Shown here one piece after another: positions 1 to 9,740 of a DNA stretch of 64,000 nucleotides. The notes under the pieces were generated by a model. That model had not been told where the DNA came from and did no database searches. It saw only the letters and a list, made by a program, of their open reading frames with translations. Both the position numbers and the translations under genes were made by a program. Every line of letters starts with the position of its first letter. The stretch's first letter is position 1. Origin of the DNA: Thermoactinomyces daqus (GTDB lineage Bacteria > Bacillota > Bacilli > Thermoactinomycetales > Thermoactinomycetaceae); the NCBI RefSeq assembly GCF_000763315.1, contig NZ_JPST01000003.1:62001-126000 (forward strand), read 5' to 3'.

Positions 1-579
1 TTTCAGCCAAAACCGCGTTTTCCCGATCTGTCTGAGCCCCTGTTCCTGCACTTTTCCGTCCAAAATCAATGTGATCGGCATTTGAAACGGCCGCAGTAAC
101 GGAAGAACATCTTCCTTCATCACCGGCCGCTTTTCCTCCCGGGGGAAAACGCTTAATCTTCCTGTAGTTTCCAATATTGCAAACTCTACATCTGAAACAT
201 CCGCGATATTCTTTTCACGCAACTGCAATAACAAATCATCAATGTTATAACGGGCTTTGGCCATCTCGGCATCCAGGATTTTCCCGTTTTTCACCAGGAC
301 GAGCGGCTTCCCGTCAACGAGCTGTCTCACTTTCCTGCTCTTGAGCGACAAATAGGAAAGAACGATTTGCAAAGCGGCCAAGGTGACGATGGCAATCATG
401 CCATTGATCAGCGGTTCATGGGATCGCTCAATCGCCATGGCTGAAATATCGGCAATCATGAAGGAAACAATCAAATCGATAATGGTTAATTTTCCGATTT
501 CCCGTTTCCCCATTAAACGCATGATAATGAGAAGAAACAGATAGATAAAAACCGTTCTCAGCAATATAGAACCAATCAC
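1..579 (-). CDS. DUF421 membrane protein, YrbG/YetF-like (C-terminus beyond window)
   Basis: The reading frame is open from a GTG at 579 to the window edge (193 codons), so the C-terminus is missing. It opens with a hydrophobic stretch, then the family signature MRLMGKREIGKLTIIDL and further membrane segments. A soluble part follows, with the DUF421 hallmark RYNIDDLLLQLREKNI and a second region around LDGKVQEQGLRQIG. A strong Shine-Dalgarno AAGGAGGTG lies at 583-593, which fixes the GTG. DUF421 proteins are inner-membrane proteins of unclear function, several linked to spores. In B. subtilis yrbG sits next to yrzE and yajC exactly as here, which supports orthology. Confidence 0.85.
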   Translation of the reverse strand, partial: MIGSILLRTVFIYLFLLIIMRLMGKREIGKLTIIDLIVSFMIADISAMAIERSHEPLINGMIAIVTLAALQIVLSYLSLKSRKVRQLVDGKPLVLVKNGKILDAEMAKARYNIDDLLLQLREKNIADVSDVEFAILETTGRLSVFPREEKRPVMKEDVLPLLRPFQMPITLILDGKVQEQGLRQIGKTRFWLK

Positions 580-775
580 CCCGGCACCTCCTTTCCCCCA
601 TAGGTTTCACCAACGAAAACCGTTTTATGAATGACGCAAAAGGTGATATTTTAATCCAAGCCTTCATAACATGTACCAGTGCGGAAGATCTTTTCGCGGA
701 AAAGGAGGTGCAGCCTGCTGCGTGGAATTCTCGGCACAAAAGGGCCGGACCCACAGTGACGGCAGGTGAACTTGT

Positions 776-1174
776 ATGAAAGAAGCCTGGTTCGATTCCG
801 CCAAAAAAGGGTGGCAATCCCCGTGGATTATCGGACAATTGTTCATTTGGGGCATCATCTTTATCGGTTCCTTTATCGTCGCCATCTTTTTGCGCTACTC
901 TTCGCTCGAATCCGCTGACATCCCCATACTCTCTTACATATTAAACGGGCTGGCCTTATTTGCCGGAGGTTTTGTCGCCGGCAAAAAGTCGGGAAAAAGA
1001 GGGCTGTACTATGGCGCTGCCCAAGGCATCATCTATGTAGCCATCCTTTTGTTGATCGGATTTCTCGCCTTTGATTCCCTGACAACGTTTCATCCTTTTA
1101 TGTTCAGCGCCTTCGCAATCGGCCTCAGTTCGCTCGGGGGAATTTTGGGGGTAAATAACAGCAAAAGCTCCTGA
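776..1174 (+). CDS. yrzE: YrzE-like TIGR04086 family membrane protein
   Basis: The 132-residue protein has four hydrophobic segments (about 23-45, 55-75, 80-105 and 108-128) joined by short loops, with a basic turn GKKSGKRG between the second and third. This matches the TIGR04086 small membrane protein family; no reaction is known. It lies between the DUF421 gene and yajC, as yrzE does in B. subtilis, but reads opposite to both. The ribosome site before the ATG is weak (GGTGA). A stronger AAAGGAGGTG lies some 65 bases further up and faces a 15-codon upstream ORF (722-769) that ends six bases before this ATG, so coupling is possible. Confidence 0.75.
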   Translation: MKEAWFDSAKKGWQSPWIIGQLFIWGIIFIGSFIVAIFLRYSSLESADIPILSYILNGLALFAGGFVAGKKSGKRGLYYGAAQGIIYVAILLLIGFLAFDSLTTFHPFMFSAFAIGLSSLGGILGVNNSKSS

Positions 1175-1197
1175 CCCAGTTTTGGGCCGGAGCTTTT
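1163..1197. terminator. Bidirectional hairpin terminator between yrzE and yajC
   Basis: AAAAGCTCC at 1163-1171 pairs with GGAGCTTTT at 1189-1197, with a U-run on both strands (longer on plus). The yrzE stop codon at 1172-1174 lies inside the loop. It separates two convergent genes. Confidence 0.8.
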
Positions 1198-1207
1198 TCT
1201 TTCACGC

Positions 1208-1525
1208 TTAACTTTCTTTCACTTCTTGCGGTTTTGCCTCCGCTTTCTTTGTTTCCTGCTTCTCCTCGACATTGGTGACACGGTCGATCGCGTGACGTTC
1301 AAAGGTAATGCGTGTATTGTCGCTCACTTTCAATGTGACTTTCTCTTCGTTCAGATCCACGACGGTGCCGTGAATGCCGCCTGCCGTGATCACCTTGTCC
1401 CCTTTGCGCAAATTGTTCAGCATTTCCATCTTCGCTTTTCGCTGGCGGTTGTTGGGACGGATGATCAGGAAATAGAAAATGAGCAGAAACAAAACGAGCG
1501 GGGCCAATTGAGTGAGCATATTCAT
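1208..1525 (-). CDS. yajC: Preprotein translocase subunit YajC
   Basis: The protein has 105 residues, the usual size for YajC, an accessory of the SecDF-SecYEG secretion complex in the cytoplasmic membrane. One N-terminal membrane helix (LAPLVLFLLIFYFLIIRP) is followed by the family motif RPNNRQRKAKMEMLNNLRKGDKVITAGGI, here given only in part, and a small soluble domain with a charged tail. It lies 35 bases downstream of tgt, in the widespread tgt-yajC order, and probably shares the tgt promoter. secD and secF are not in the window after it. Confidence 0.95.
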   Translation of the reverse strand: MNMLTQLAPLVLFLLIFYFLIIRPNNRQRKAKMEMLNNLRKGDKVITAGGIHGTVVDLNEEKVTLKVSDNTRITFERHAIDRVTNVEEKQETKKAEAKPQEVKES

Positions 1526-1560
1526 TTACAAAACTCCTTCCATCAAATCATTTGCTGGAA

Positions 1561-2730
<1,170 letters not shown>

Positions 2731-2754
2731 TTAATTCACATTCTCCTGCTACCC

Positions 2755-2784
2755 ATTATAGAAAAGACTGATCCCAAATAACAA
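2755..2784 (-). promoter_or_regulatory. Sigma-A type promoter for tgt-yajC
   Basis: TTGTTA at 2779-2784 and a consensus TATAAT at 2755-2760 are separated by 18 bases. It lies between queA and tgt, about 55 bases before the tgt TTG start. Confidence 0.6.
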
Positions 2785-2823
2785 GTTCGCTTCTTTAAAA
2801 ATTGCTTCAACCCGGAATGCAGG

Positions 2824-3858
2824 CTAAATGATCAACATGGCATCCCCAAAACTGAAGAAACGATAACGCTCCTTCACGGCCTCCTCGTAAGCGGCCAGAA
2901 TCAGTTCGCGTGAAGCAAAAGCGCTGACAAGCATCAACAAAGTGGACTGGGGCAGGTGAAAGTTGGTCAACAGCGCATCCACAACTTTGTATGTAAATCC
3001 CGGATAAATAAAAATATCCGTCCAGCCGCTGTCAGCACGCACTTCTCCGTCAAATCGTCGCGCCACCGTTTCGAGCGTGCGGACGGAAGTGGTTCCGACC
3101 GCCACCACTTTGTTTCCCCGCTGCTTCGCTTCCCGGATCACCCCGGCTGCTTCCTCGCTGATCTCATAATACTCGGCGTGCATGTAGTGATCCTCGATGC
3201 GCTCCACCGTAACCGGGCGGAATGTTCCCAGGCCGACGTGCAGAGTGATAAAGACCACCTTGACCCCCATGGCACGAATTTCATCCAACAAGCTTTCGGT
3301 AAAATGAAGCCCGGCTGTCGGCGCGGCGGCTGAACCGACCACTTTTGAAAACACCGTTTGGTAGCGTTCCGGGTCATCCAACTGCTCGTGGATATAGGGA
3401 GGCAACGGCATTTGCCCCAATTCCTCAAACAATTTTTCCACATCTTCCGCCTCATATTGCAACCGGAAAATGCGGCCGCCTGCCACTTCCGTCTGTTCTT
3501 CGGCGATGGCCTGCAACCGGCCGTTTCCAAAACGGATCCGGGTCCCTTCTTTCACCCGTTTGCTCGGCCGAACCAATGCTTCCCACCGGTCATTCCCCAA
3601 CGGTTTTAAAAGAAGCAATTCGATTTTGGCTCCGGTCTCCTCTTTTTCCCCGATCAGGCGGGAGGGACGCACCCGGCTGTCGTTTAACACCAAAACATCG
3701 CCAGGATGCAAATAGTTGATGATATCGGGAAAACGGGCATGCGTCCATGTTCCCGTCGCCCGGTTGACTACCATCAGGCGGGAGCCGGTGCGTTCGGGAG
3801 CAGGCTTTTGGGCAATCATTTCTTTCGGCAGTTTAAAGTCATACATTGATACATCCAT
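2824..3858 (-). CDS. queA: S-adenosylmethionine:tRNA ribosyltransferase-isomerase
   Basis: QueA transfers and isomerises the ribosyl group of AdoMet onto preQ1 in tRNA, making epoxyqueuosine. The 344 residues match the family length and show its conserved features: [13 protein letters not shown] at the start, [12 protein letters not shown], the middle-domain [13 protein letters not shown], and [13 protein letters not shown] at 3858 has a purine-rich GGATGGGG before it; the fifth codon is an alternative ATG. It is followed by tgt, the enzyme that acts just before it in the pathway, though tgt appears to have its own promoter. Confidence 0.97.
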   Translation of the reverse strand: MDVSMYDFKLPKEMIAQKPAPERTGSRLMVVNRATGTWTHARFPDIINYLHPGDVLVLNDSRVRPSRLIGEKEETGAKIELLLLKPLGNDRWEALVRPSKRVKEGTRIRFGNGRLQAIAEEQTEVAGGRIFRLQYEAEDVEKLFEELGQMPLPPYIHEQLDDPERYQTVFSKVVGSAAAPTAGLHFTESLLDEIRAMGVKVVFITLHVGLGTFRPVTVERIEDHYMHAEYYEISEEAAGVIREAKQRGNKVVAVGTTSVRTLETVARRFDGEVRADSGWTDIFIYPGFTYKVVDALLTNFHLPQSTLLMLVSAFASRELILAAYEEAVKERYRFFSFGDAMLII

Positions 3859-3884
3859 GTCAAATCCCCATCCTTCCGAGCCTC

Positions 3885-3921
3885 AAAAAGAAATCGCCCG
3901 TTTGCTTAGCGAAACAGGCGA
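3885..3921 (-). terminator. Hairpin at the end of the DUF2905 gene
   Basis: On the minus strand CGCCTGTTT (3921-3913) pairs with AAACGGGCG (3904-3896), then a T-rich ATTTCTTTTT follows. The stem includes the last codons of the DUF2905 gene, so it may be a terminator or an attenuator before queA. Confidence 0.55.
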
Positions 3922-4124
3922 AAAAAATAGCTGATCAACGTTAAGATCACACTGATGACGATACAAGTGACAATCGGAAAGTAAAATTTCACATTTTCCT
4001 TTTCAATCACAATATCGCCTGGCAAGCGGCCCAACGGAAAAAATTTGCCTCCGGTCTGCCAGAGAAGACCGAGCAAAAACAAAATAACGCCGGCCAGCAT
4101 CAACATTTTTGCCACCGAATTCAT
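3906..4124 (-). CDS. DUF2905 family small membrane protein
   Basis: With the ATG at 4124 the protein has 72 residues, typical for DUF2905. Two hydrophobic segments (about 8-24 and 48-66) flank the family signature [14 protein letters not shown]. The function is unknown. The start codon overlaps the ruvB stop codon as ATGA, implying translational coupling; a longer in-frame start at 4157 would run back into ruvB and is less likely. This gene between ruvB and queA is common in Firmicutes. Confidence 0.85.
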   Translation of the reverse strand: MNSVAKMLMLAGVILFLLGLLWQTGGKFFPLGRLPGDIVIEKENVKFYFPIVTCIVISVILTLISYFFRLFR

Positions 4125-5119
4125 TTTGGCCACTCCATTCCAAAATGCTTCAGGCAACGCTCTGTTACCATCCGCCCGCGCGGCGTTCGCTGCAAAAAGC
4201 CGATCTGCATCAGATAAGGCTCGTACACATCTTCAATCGTGTGCGCTTCTTCTCCGATGGTCGCCGCCAACGTATCCAGACCGACAGGGCCGCCGCGAAA
4301 CTTTTCAATGATGGACATCAACAGGCGATGGTCCACATGGTCAAGCCCCATCCGGTCAACCTGAATCCGGTCAAGAGCATCACGGGCGCTGTCACCGGTA
4401 ATGACTCCGTCACCGGCCACCTGCACAAAATCGCGCACCCGCTTGAGCAGCCGGTTGGCAATGCGCGGTGTCCCCCTAGCCCGGGAAGCGATTTCCACCG
4501 CTCCGTCTTCCATGATCTTTACTTGTAACAGATCTGCTGCCCGTTCCACAATCAGCGTCAGCTCATCTATCGTATAGTATTCCAATCGGGCGACGACTCC
4601 AAACCGGTCTCGCAACGGAGAAGATAGCGAACCGGCGCGCGTGGTCGCCCCGACGAGCGTAAACGGCGGCAAATCCAGACGGACGGAGCGTGCACTCGGT
4701 CCCTTGCCGATCATGATATCCAGGGCAAAATCCTCCATGGCCGCATATAACACTTCCTCCACGGACCGGTTTAACCGGTGGATTTCATCGATAAACAACA
4801 GATCATGGGGACCCAAATTGGTCAGGATCGCCGCCAAATCCCCCGGCCGTTCAATTGCGGGCCCCGAGGTGATGCGAATGGACACGCCCAATTCATTGGC
4901 GATAATATTGGACAACGTGGTCTTCCCCAGTCCGGGCGGGCCGTATAAAAGCACATGATCGAGGGCTTCCCCGCGCATTTTCGCTGCTTCAATATAGATC
5001 TTCAAATTTTCCTTCACCCGGGACTGTCCTATGTATTCGCTGAAATAACGAGGGCGCAGGCTGTATTCGACCATCTCATCTTCACCCGTCATCTTCGCGG
5101 AGATGATCCGTTCCTCCAT
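4121..5119 (-). CDS. ruvB: Holliday junction branch-migration helicase RuvB
   Basis: RuvB is the hexameric AAA+ motor that drives Holliday-junction branch migration with RuvA. The 332 residues include Walker [10 protein letters not shown], Walker [12 protein letters not shown], the sensor-1 region [11 protein letters not shown], the arginine-finger region RDRFG, and the C-terminal winged helix with TPRGRMVT. It follows ruvA after 12 bases and overlaps the DUF2905 gene by four. Confidence 0.98.
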   Translation of the reverse strand: MEERIISAKMTGEDEMVEYSLRPRYFSEYIGQSRVKENLKIYIEAAKMRGEALDHVLLYGPPGLGKTTLSNIIANELGVSIRITSGPAIERPGDLAAILTNLGPHDLLFIDEIHRLNRSVEEVLYAAMEDFALDIMIGKGPSARSVRLDLPPFTLVGATTRAGSLSSPLRDRFGVVARLEYYTIDELTLIVERAADLLQVKIMEDGAVEIASRARGTPRIANRLLKRVRDFVQVAGDGVITGDSARDALDRIQVDRMGLDHVDHRLLMSIIEKFRGGPVGLDTLAATIGEEAHTIEDVYEPYLMQIGFLQRTPRGRMVTERCLKHFGMEWPK

Positions 5120-5131
5120 GTCTCACCCTCC

Positions 5132-5746
5132 TCATTTTTTCATCATCAACTGCAGTGCTTTTTTAATCCACTCTTCGGTGCTCAGGCTTGACTCCGCTGA
5201 TTTTTCTGCTTCTTGCGCTGCCCAATCCGCTTCTTCCTCATTATAGCCGAGAGCCAACAAGGCGGCAATCACATCGCGACGGGCGCTGAAGTCACTTGGT
5301 GGTTCACTGTTTTCTTGCAGGGGCAGTGTACTTTCGGAATACCCCCAAGCCAGCTTTTTCAGTTTATCCTTCAGGTCCAATATCAGGCGTTGCGCCGTTT
5401 TTTTGCCGACACCGGGCAGCTTCGTCAATGTTTTAAGATCCTCCAGTTGAATGGCGCTGATCAATTGTTTCGGTGTCATCCCCGATAACATCGCCAGCGC
5501 AGCCTTGGGGCCCACGCCTGACACTTCCAGCAACAGCCGGAACAAATCCCGCTCGCTTCGCGTTGGAAAACCGTATAGCAACTGGGCATCTTCACGCACG
5601 ACAAAATGCGTCGACAAATAAACCTCCTCCCCTTCCTCAAACCGGAAAGGGTTGGGCACAAACACCTGATAACCCAGGCCGTTCACGTTGATAGCGACAT
5701 AATCCGATTCCCGGTATTCGACCGTTCCTTTGACAAACTCAATCAT
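5132..5746 (-). CDS. ruvA: Holliday junction recognition protein RuvA
   Basis: RuvA tetramers bind four-way junctions and load RuvB. The N-terminal OB domain (MIEFVKGTVEYRESDYVAIN) is followed by two helix-hairpin-helix motifs (LLEVSGVGPKAALAML and LTKLPGVGKKTAQRLI) and a C-terminal RuvB-binding domain that starts near residue 150. I use the ATG at 5746 (204 residues), which overlaps the ruvC stop as ATGA and has GGGGAG upstream; homologues begin at the same point. Confidence 0.97.
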   Translation of the reverse strand: MIEFVKGTVEYRESDYVAINVNGLGYQVFVPNPFRFEEGEEVYLSTHFVVREDAQLLYGFPTRSERDLFRLLLEVSGVGPKAALAMLSGMTPKQLISAIQLEDLKTLTKLPGVGKKTAQRLILDLKDKLKKLAWGYSESTLPLQENSEPPSDFSARRDVIAALLALGYNEEEADWAAQEAEKSAESSLSTEEWIKKALQLMMKK

Positions 5747-6249
5747 CGTTTCGCTCCCCATTTGCTCCATTTATGTATAACAGACGACGAATGGGCTTCG
5801 CAGATGGCAATGGCCAATGCATCCGCCACATCATCCGGTTTCGGCACTCTTGGAAGTCCAAGCAGCACCTTCACCATTTCCTGCACTTGCTTTTTCTCGG
5901 CCTGGCCGTAGCCAACGACAGCCATTTTCACCTGAAGCGGCGTGTACTCGGTAATCGGGATGTTCGCTTCTTCCGCGGCCAGCATCATCACCCCGCGCGC
6001 CTGGCCGACTGTAAAAGCGGTGGTGACATTCCGGTTGAAAAACAGCTTTTCAATGGCCACCACGTCAGGACGATGCTCCGCAAACAACTTCGTACAGGCG
6101 TCGTAAATCTGCTTCAGCCGTGTGGCAGTGCTTAAACCCGCCTCTGTTTGAATGCTTCCGTATTCGACCGGTTTTAACTGATTTCCCTTCTGATCGAGAA
6201 TACCGAAGCCGACGATGGCAATCCCCGGGTCGATCCCCATTATACGCAT
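5743..6249 (-). CDS. ruvC: Crossover junction endodeoxyribonuclease RuvC
   Basis: RuvC cleaves Holliday junctions symmetrically. The RNase-H-like fold is recognisable from the catalytic acid in MGIDPG at the start, the glutamate in VAIEKLFF, and the C-terminal acids in KPDDVADALAIAICEAH. The ATG at 6249 gives 168 residues, the family norm, and has AGAGGGGAGAAAC before it; an upstream in-frame ATG at 6276 lacks a site. B. subtilis lacks ruvC and uses RecU instead, so a ruvCAB operon sets this organism apart from Bacillus. Confidence 0.95.
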   Translation of the reverse strand: MRIMGIDPGIAIVGFGILDQKGNQLKPVEYGSIQTEAGLSTATRLKQIYDACTKLFAEHRPDVVAIEKLFFNRNVTTAFTVGQARGVMMLAAEEANIPITEYTPLQVKMAVVGYGQAEKKQVQEMVKVLLGLPRVPKPDDVADALAIAICEAHSSSVIHKWSKWGAKR

Positions 6250-6292
6250 GTTTCTCCCCTCTCCTGAAGCGAACACTCATTCTCTTCGGACG

Positions 6293-6301
6293 ATTATACC
6301 A
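6293..6301 (-). promoter_or_regulatory. Extended -10 promoter for ruvC-ruvA-ruvB
   Basis: TATGGTATAAT contains a perfect -10 hexamer with a TG extension, about 44 bases before the ruvC ATG. No convincing -35 hexamer precedes it. Confidence 0.5.
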
Positions 6302-6460
6302 TAAAACAGGGAGCGCCGGGGGATGAAATGGAATAAAGCCGGGCAAAGCATCGGCCGGACTGAAGATCGGACCCGATCGTTTATTGATTTCGACCGGCCA
6401 CCACTGGCCGACTTAAGAACCTTGGCAGATCAAAAGCCGGCCAGCAACGCGCTTTGACGG
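6302..6460. other. Intergenic stretch with no gene seen
   Basis: Between the ruvC promoter and the deacetylase terminator I see no ORF with a ribosome site, no tRNA and no clear RNA element. Short dyads around CCGGCC are present but not compelling. Confidence 0.5.
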
Positions 6461-6501
6461 AAAAAAAGCGGACGGCAGAAGATCACTCTCCTGCCGTCCG
6501 C
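6461..6501 (-). terminator. Terminator of the polysaccharide deacetylase gene
   Basis: GCGGACGGCAG (6468-6478) and CTGCCGTCCGC (6491-6501) form an 11-bp stem, followed on the minus strand by seven T (6467-6461). Confidence 0.9.
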
Positions 6502-6591
6502 ATCTGCCCGGTATGTTCCGATCATTCGCTTCGAAATGGCAGGCGCTCTTTTGGCGAACCAAACCATTTCTCTTATGTTCACTTGTCGTTC

Positions 6592-7524
6592 TCATTGACT
6601 CACCTTGTTCGTATACTCTTCATAAGCAGGGATATTCAACAATTTGTCCACTGTCACAAATTCATATCCCTGCCCCCGAAAGTAATCGATCAAACCGGGA
6701 AGCACCTGAACCGTGGATTGCAGCTGCTTGCCCCCGGCGCAATGCTGCAGGATGATTCCGCCAGGGTCCGCTTCCCGTTTCACGGTGGCCATGATTTGCT
6801 CCGGAGACTGTCCGGCCCAATCGCGCGTATCAACACTCCACTGGATAATTTTAAAGTTTTTCTGCCCGAAGTGCTGTTCCAGCTGATCATTAATGGCTCC
6901 GTAAGGCGGGCGCAACAATAATGGCGATTTATGGATCGTTTGATAAATCAACTGATTGGTTTGGCCGATTTGCCTGTCGGTTTCCGGGTGTTTTAACTTC
7001 GTCAATTGGGGATGATTAAAAGAATGATTCCCGATCGTGTGCCCGTCGCGATCGATTTCCCTCAACATATCCGGATATTTCTTCACCATATTCCCGACGA
7101 CAAAAAATGTGGCCGGAACCTGCTTCTGTTTAAGAATCTTCAAGATTTGCGGTGTAAATTCCCGATCCGGTCCGTCATCAAAAGTCAGGGCAATCTGTTT
7201 TTTGAATTTCGGGCCTTTAAAAACCATGGTCTTTTCTTTGATCCGATCCAATTCCGCCATCTGATCTTTGGTCATCGCCTCCTCGGGTTTGGCGACGGCC
7301 GGTTGTGCCTCACTTACCTGATGTTCGGGCGGCGGAAATCCCTTCGCTTGATTTTGCCGGCTTTCCTCTGCCATCTGACCCGCCTCTTGCGAAGACTTCC
7401 GCGAAACTTCAGATGGTCCGCGGTCTTTCGGCAGGGAACTCTCCTTCTTGGCACAAGCCGACACAAACAAAACCATGGCGAGCATAGCCCCCGTTACCCC
7501 TGCCACTCTCTTAAAACCGGTCAT
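6592..7524 (-). CDS. Polysaccharide deacetylase family lipoprotein
   Basis: A signal peptide ends in a lipobox (FVSAC) near residue 24, so the mature protein is probably membrane-anchored outside the cell. A charged linker leads to a NodB domain from about residue 100 with motif 1 TFDDGP, the metal-binding HSFNHP, RPPYG, and the DTRDW motif. Such enzymes remove N-acetyl groups from peptidoglycan or chitin-like glycans. The usual LLHD of the last motif is replaced by LQHCAG, which may alter catalysis. I start at the ATG at 7524 (310 residues) because GGGAGTGG precedes it. It is a single-gene unit with its own terminator. Confidence 0.9.
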   Translation of the reverse strand: MTGFKRVAGVTGAMLAMVLFVSACAKKESSLPKDRGPSEVSRKSSQEAGQMAEESRQNQAKGFPPPEHQVSEAQPAVAKPEEAMTKDQMAELDRIKEKTMVFKGPKFKKQIALTFDDGPDREFTPQILKILKQKQVPATFFVVGNMVKKYPDMLREIDRDGHTIGNHSFNHPQLTKLKHPETDRQIGQTNQLIYQTIHKSPLLLRPPYGAINDQLEQHFGQKNFKIIQWSVDTRDWAGQSPEQIMATVKREADPGGIILQHCAGGKQLQSTVQVLPGLIDYFRGQGYEFVTVDKLLNIPAYEEYTNKVSQ

Positions 7525-7711
7525 GTTGTAAACCACTCCCAAAGAAAAAGAAAGTGCGGCTAGTCACGCACTTTAAAAGAGACAAAATCCCTTCTATGAT
7601 AACAAATTCCTTTCATATACGGGTTTATTCTAACACATCCGTTTCTTTTCGACAGCACTATTTTTATTTCCTAATGATCCGGTCTGTTGCAGCATTCTTT
7701 TAACAACAAAT

Positions 7712-7740
7712 AAAAAAGGCTTTCTTTTTGGTCGAAAGCC
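7712..7740 (-). terminator. Terminator of the methyltransferase gene
   Basis: GGCTTTC (7718-7724) and GAAAGCC (7734-7740) form the stem; on the minus strand six T follow. Confidence 0.85.
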
Positions 7741-7757
7741 TCAGGATAAACCTGTTG

Positions 7758-8342
7758 TCAACCCTTTTTCCGGCAATGGTAGACAAAGGCTGGCGGAAGA
7801 TTGAAGGGGACAAAGGACAGATCCACCGTATGGAAACGATCCAGCAATTGTTTTCTCATCTGCAACGAATATTGGAATGTGATAAAGATGCCATCCGGTT
7901 TTAAGGCCCGGTACACACCCGTCAAAATCTGGTCCCGCAATGGCTGCGGCAAAACAGCAAAAGGCAATCCCGACAGAATTACGTCCACCTGCCCGGGTTC
8001 AATCCCGTTATCCGCCAACGACGGAATCAGTTCACAGGCGTTGTCACCAATGATAAAATCCGGAAAACGACGGATTAATCGTTCACGCAAATGGAGATCT
8101 TTTTCAAAAATCATCTTTTTGGCGCCTGATCGGGCCAATTTTTTTATGCCTTCAGTAAAAACCCCTGTTCCCGCTCCCAATTCCACCACTATCTCCGTGC
8201 GGGCCCAATCGACTTCCTTTAACATCGCCCGGGCCAAAAATCGGGAACTGGGAGTGACGCTTCCAACTGTTCTTGGAGAACGGAGAAATGAATAGAAAAA
8301 ACGAAGGCGATCTGCAATCGCATGATCCATGAGCTGCAACAT
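7758..8342 (-). CDS. Class I SAM-dependent methyltransferase, PmtA/KsgA-like
   Basis: The 194-residue protein has the SAM-binding motif I VVELGAGTGVFTEGI near residue 55, the acidic ribose-binding end of strand 2 (MIFEKD), and the motif IV DVILSGLPFAVLP. The N-terminal FYSFLRSPRTVGSVTPSS resembles bacterial phospholipid N-methyltransferases and rRNA adenine dimethylase relatives, but the substrate cannot be told. I start at the ATG at 8342, which has AAAGGTG upstream; an in-frame ATG eight codons earlier is possible. It is divergent from the EamA transporter gene. Confidence 0.8.
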   Translation of the reverse strand: MLQLMDHAIADRLRFFYSFLRSPRTVGSVTPSSRFLARAMLKEVDWARTEIVVELGAGTGVFTEGIKKLARSGAKKMIFEKDLHLRERLIRRFPDFIIGDNACELIPSLADNGIEPGQVDVILSGLPFAVLPQPLRDQILTGVYRALKPDGIFITFQYSLQMRKQLLDRFHTVDLSFVPFNLPPAFVYHCRKKG

Positions 8343-8394
8343 GAAAAACACCTTTCCGGCCACCATAAATCATAGTATTTTTATTGGATTTATG

Positions 8395-8422
8395 AGTATA
8401 TAATAACACGAATAATTGTTAA
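8395..8422 (-). promoter_or_regulatory. Possible sigma-A promoter for the methyltransferase gene
   Basis: TTAACA (8417-8422) and TATACT (8395-8400) are spaced by 16 bases and lie about 55 bases before the gene. Confidence 0.4.
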
Positions 8423-8586
8423 AAAATATCCTTAAAACCCTTAAATCTGTCCAAAAAAGCCTTTTTTTAAATGTTTTCCTCAAAAAGGAAATTCCATTCA
8501 TCCCCAACACAGGGCAAAATCCCGGAAAAAGTTTCTTGAATGAAGCGGATCTTTCCGGGAAAATGGAATCGAAAGGAGAGAAAACC

Positions 8587-9522
8587 ATGCAAAAACGCTG
8601 GGTTGCCGATTTAACGTTGACAGGGATTGCCTTTGTCTGGGGAATTACCTTTGTGCTGGTGCAAGATGCAATTGCCACCCTTCCTCCGTTTCATTTCTTG
8701 ATGATCCGCTTTGCCTTGGCGGCCTTTTTTCTTTTCATCTACCTGCTTTGTCGAAAACCGGAAAATTTATCAAAAAGCGACCGTAAACGAAATTGGACTG
8801 CCGGAGCCCTGTTGGGCTTGTTTCTGTTTTTGGGCTACGCCTTGCAAACCTTCAGCCTGCTCTATACCACTTCAGGCAAATCGGGATTTCTCACTGGCAC
8901 TTCCGTGGCTCTGGTTCCGGTTTTTGCCCTTTTCATTCTGAGAGAAAAAATGAAATTTTCGTCCGCCATTGGAGCATTGCTTGCTCTTTGCGGCTTGTAT
9001 CTCCTCGCCTTTACTGATTTCAGTTCTGTTAACTACGGAGATGTGCTCGCCTTTCTCTGTGCTATTTTTTTCGCTTTGCAAATTATTTATACCGGGAAAT
9101 ATACAAATTCCACTTCGATGATGCACCTGGTCACGATCCAACTGGCCACGGTGGCCGTGCTAAGCGGAATTTGCGCACTGTTCACTGAGCGGCGGACCAT
9201 TTTCGCAGGGCTCGGGCACCTGTTCACGCCAGGGGTGATCATTGCGCTTGTGGTTACCTCTTTGTTTTGCACTTCACTCGCCTTTATCGCCCAAACTCAT
9301 GTACAAAAACAAACGAGTCCGACAAAAGTAGCGCTCATCTTCTCCCTGGAACCCGTCTTTGCGGCGTTGGGAGATTACTTCTGGAACGGAATCGCATTGA
9401 CCGGACGCTCCTTCCTCGGGTGTCTGTTTATTTTGGCCGGGATGATTTTGTCCGAACTTCCTGCCTCGTCATTCAGTTTTTTAAAAAGAAAAGCGGGGAA
9501 GAATCTCAAAAAAAACGGGTGA
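8587..9522 (+). CDS. EamA-family drug/metabolite transporter
   Basis: This is a ten-helix membrane protein made of two EamA repeats of about 140 residues. The start MQKRWVADLTLTGIAFVWG and the motif TGTSVALVPVFALFILREKM are typical, and the second repeat ends in SLEPVFAALGDYFWN. Family members export amino acids, nucleotides or other metabolites; the substrate cannot be inferred. The ATG at 8587 has AAAGGAGAG before it and gives 311 residues. A 57-codon in-frame extension upstream has no ribosome site and is poor in membrane character. It stands alone, divergent from the methyltransferase. Confidence 0.92.
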   Translation: MQKRWVADLTLTGIAFVWGITFVLVQDAIATLPPFHFLMIRFALAAFFLFIYLLCRKPENLSKSDRKRNWTAGALLGLFLFLGYALQTFSLLYTTSGKSGFLTGTSVALVPVFALFILREKMKFSSAIGALLALCGLYLLAFTDFSSVNYGDVLAFLCAIFFALQIIYTGKYTNSTSMMHLVTIQLATVAVLSGICALFTERRTIFAGLGHLFTPGVIIALVVTSLFCTSLAFIAQTHVQKQTSPTKVALIFSLEPVFAALGDYFWNGIALTGRSFLGCLFILAGMILSELPASSFSFLKRKAGKNLKKNG

Positions 9523-9544
9523 CCTCCAAATGTAAGGTCACCCG
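9507..9544 (-). terminator. Terminator of the 57-residue protein gene
   Basis: CGGGTGACCT (9516-9525) pairs with AGGTCACCCG (9535-9544). On the minus strand nine T follow, so it ends the small minus-strand gene. It overlaps the end of the EamA gene, whose stop codon lies in the stem. Confidence 0.85.
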
Positions 9545-9566
9545 CTTCACAAGTGAAGACCCAGGA

Positions 9567-9740
9567 TCAGCGTTTTAACCAACCGAGCAGGGCAAAGATT
9601 TTCATCTCTTTTTCCGCTTTCTCTCTAACCTCATCGGACCATCGTTTCTCCCACTCTTCCCAGTCCCCTTTTCCTTCCTGGATCTCCAATACCTCCTGCA
9701 GGGCTTTTTCCAACTGAAAGTTTTTGATCAACCTGCCCAT
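9567..9740 (-). CDS. Small charged hypothetical protein, 57 residues
   Basis: An ATG at 9740 with AGGAGAG nine bases upstream opens a 57-codon frame that ends 23 bases before a strong terminator. The product starts MGRLIKNFQLEKALQEVLEI and is almost entirely helix-forming and charged, with tryptophans in DWEEWEKRW and a C-terminal IFALLGWLKR that could be amphipathic. I do not recognise the family. Ribosome site and dedicated terminator make it a likely real gene. It lies downstream of spo0M, separated by about 110 bases. Confidence 0.65.
   Translation of the reverse strand: MGRLIKNFQLEKALQEVLEIQEGKGDWEEWEKRWSDEVREKAEKEMKIFALLGWLKR

Noticed and set aside
6413-6595. A 60-codon minus-strand frame after the deacetylase gene
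   Set aside because: It runs through the perfect terminator stem and lacks a ribosome site.
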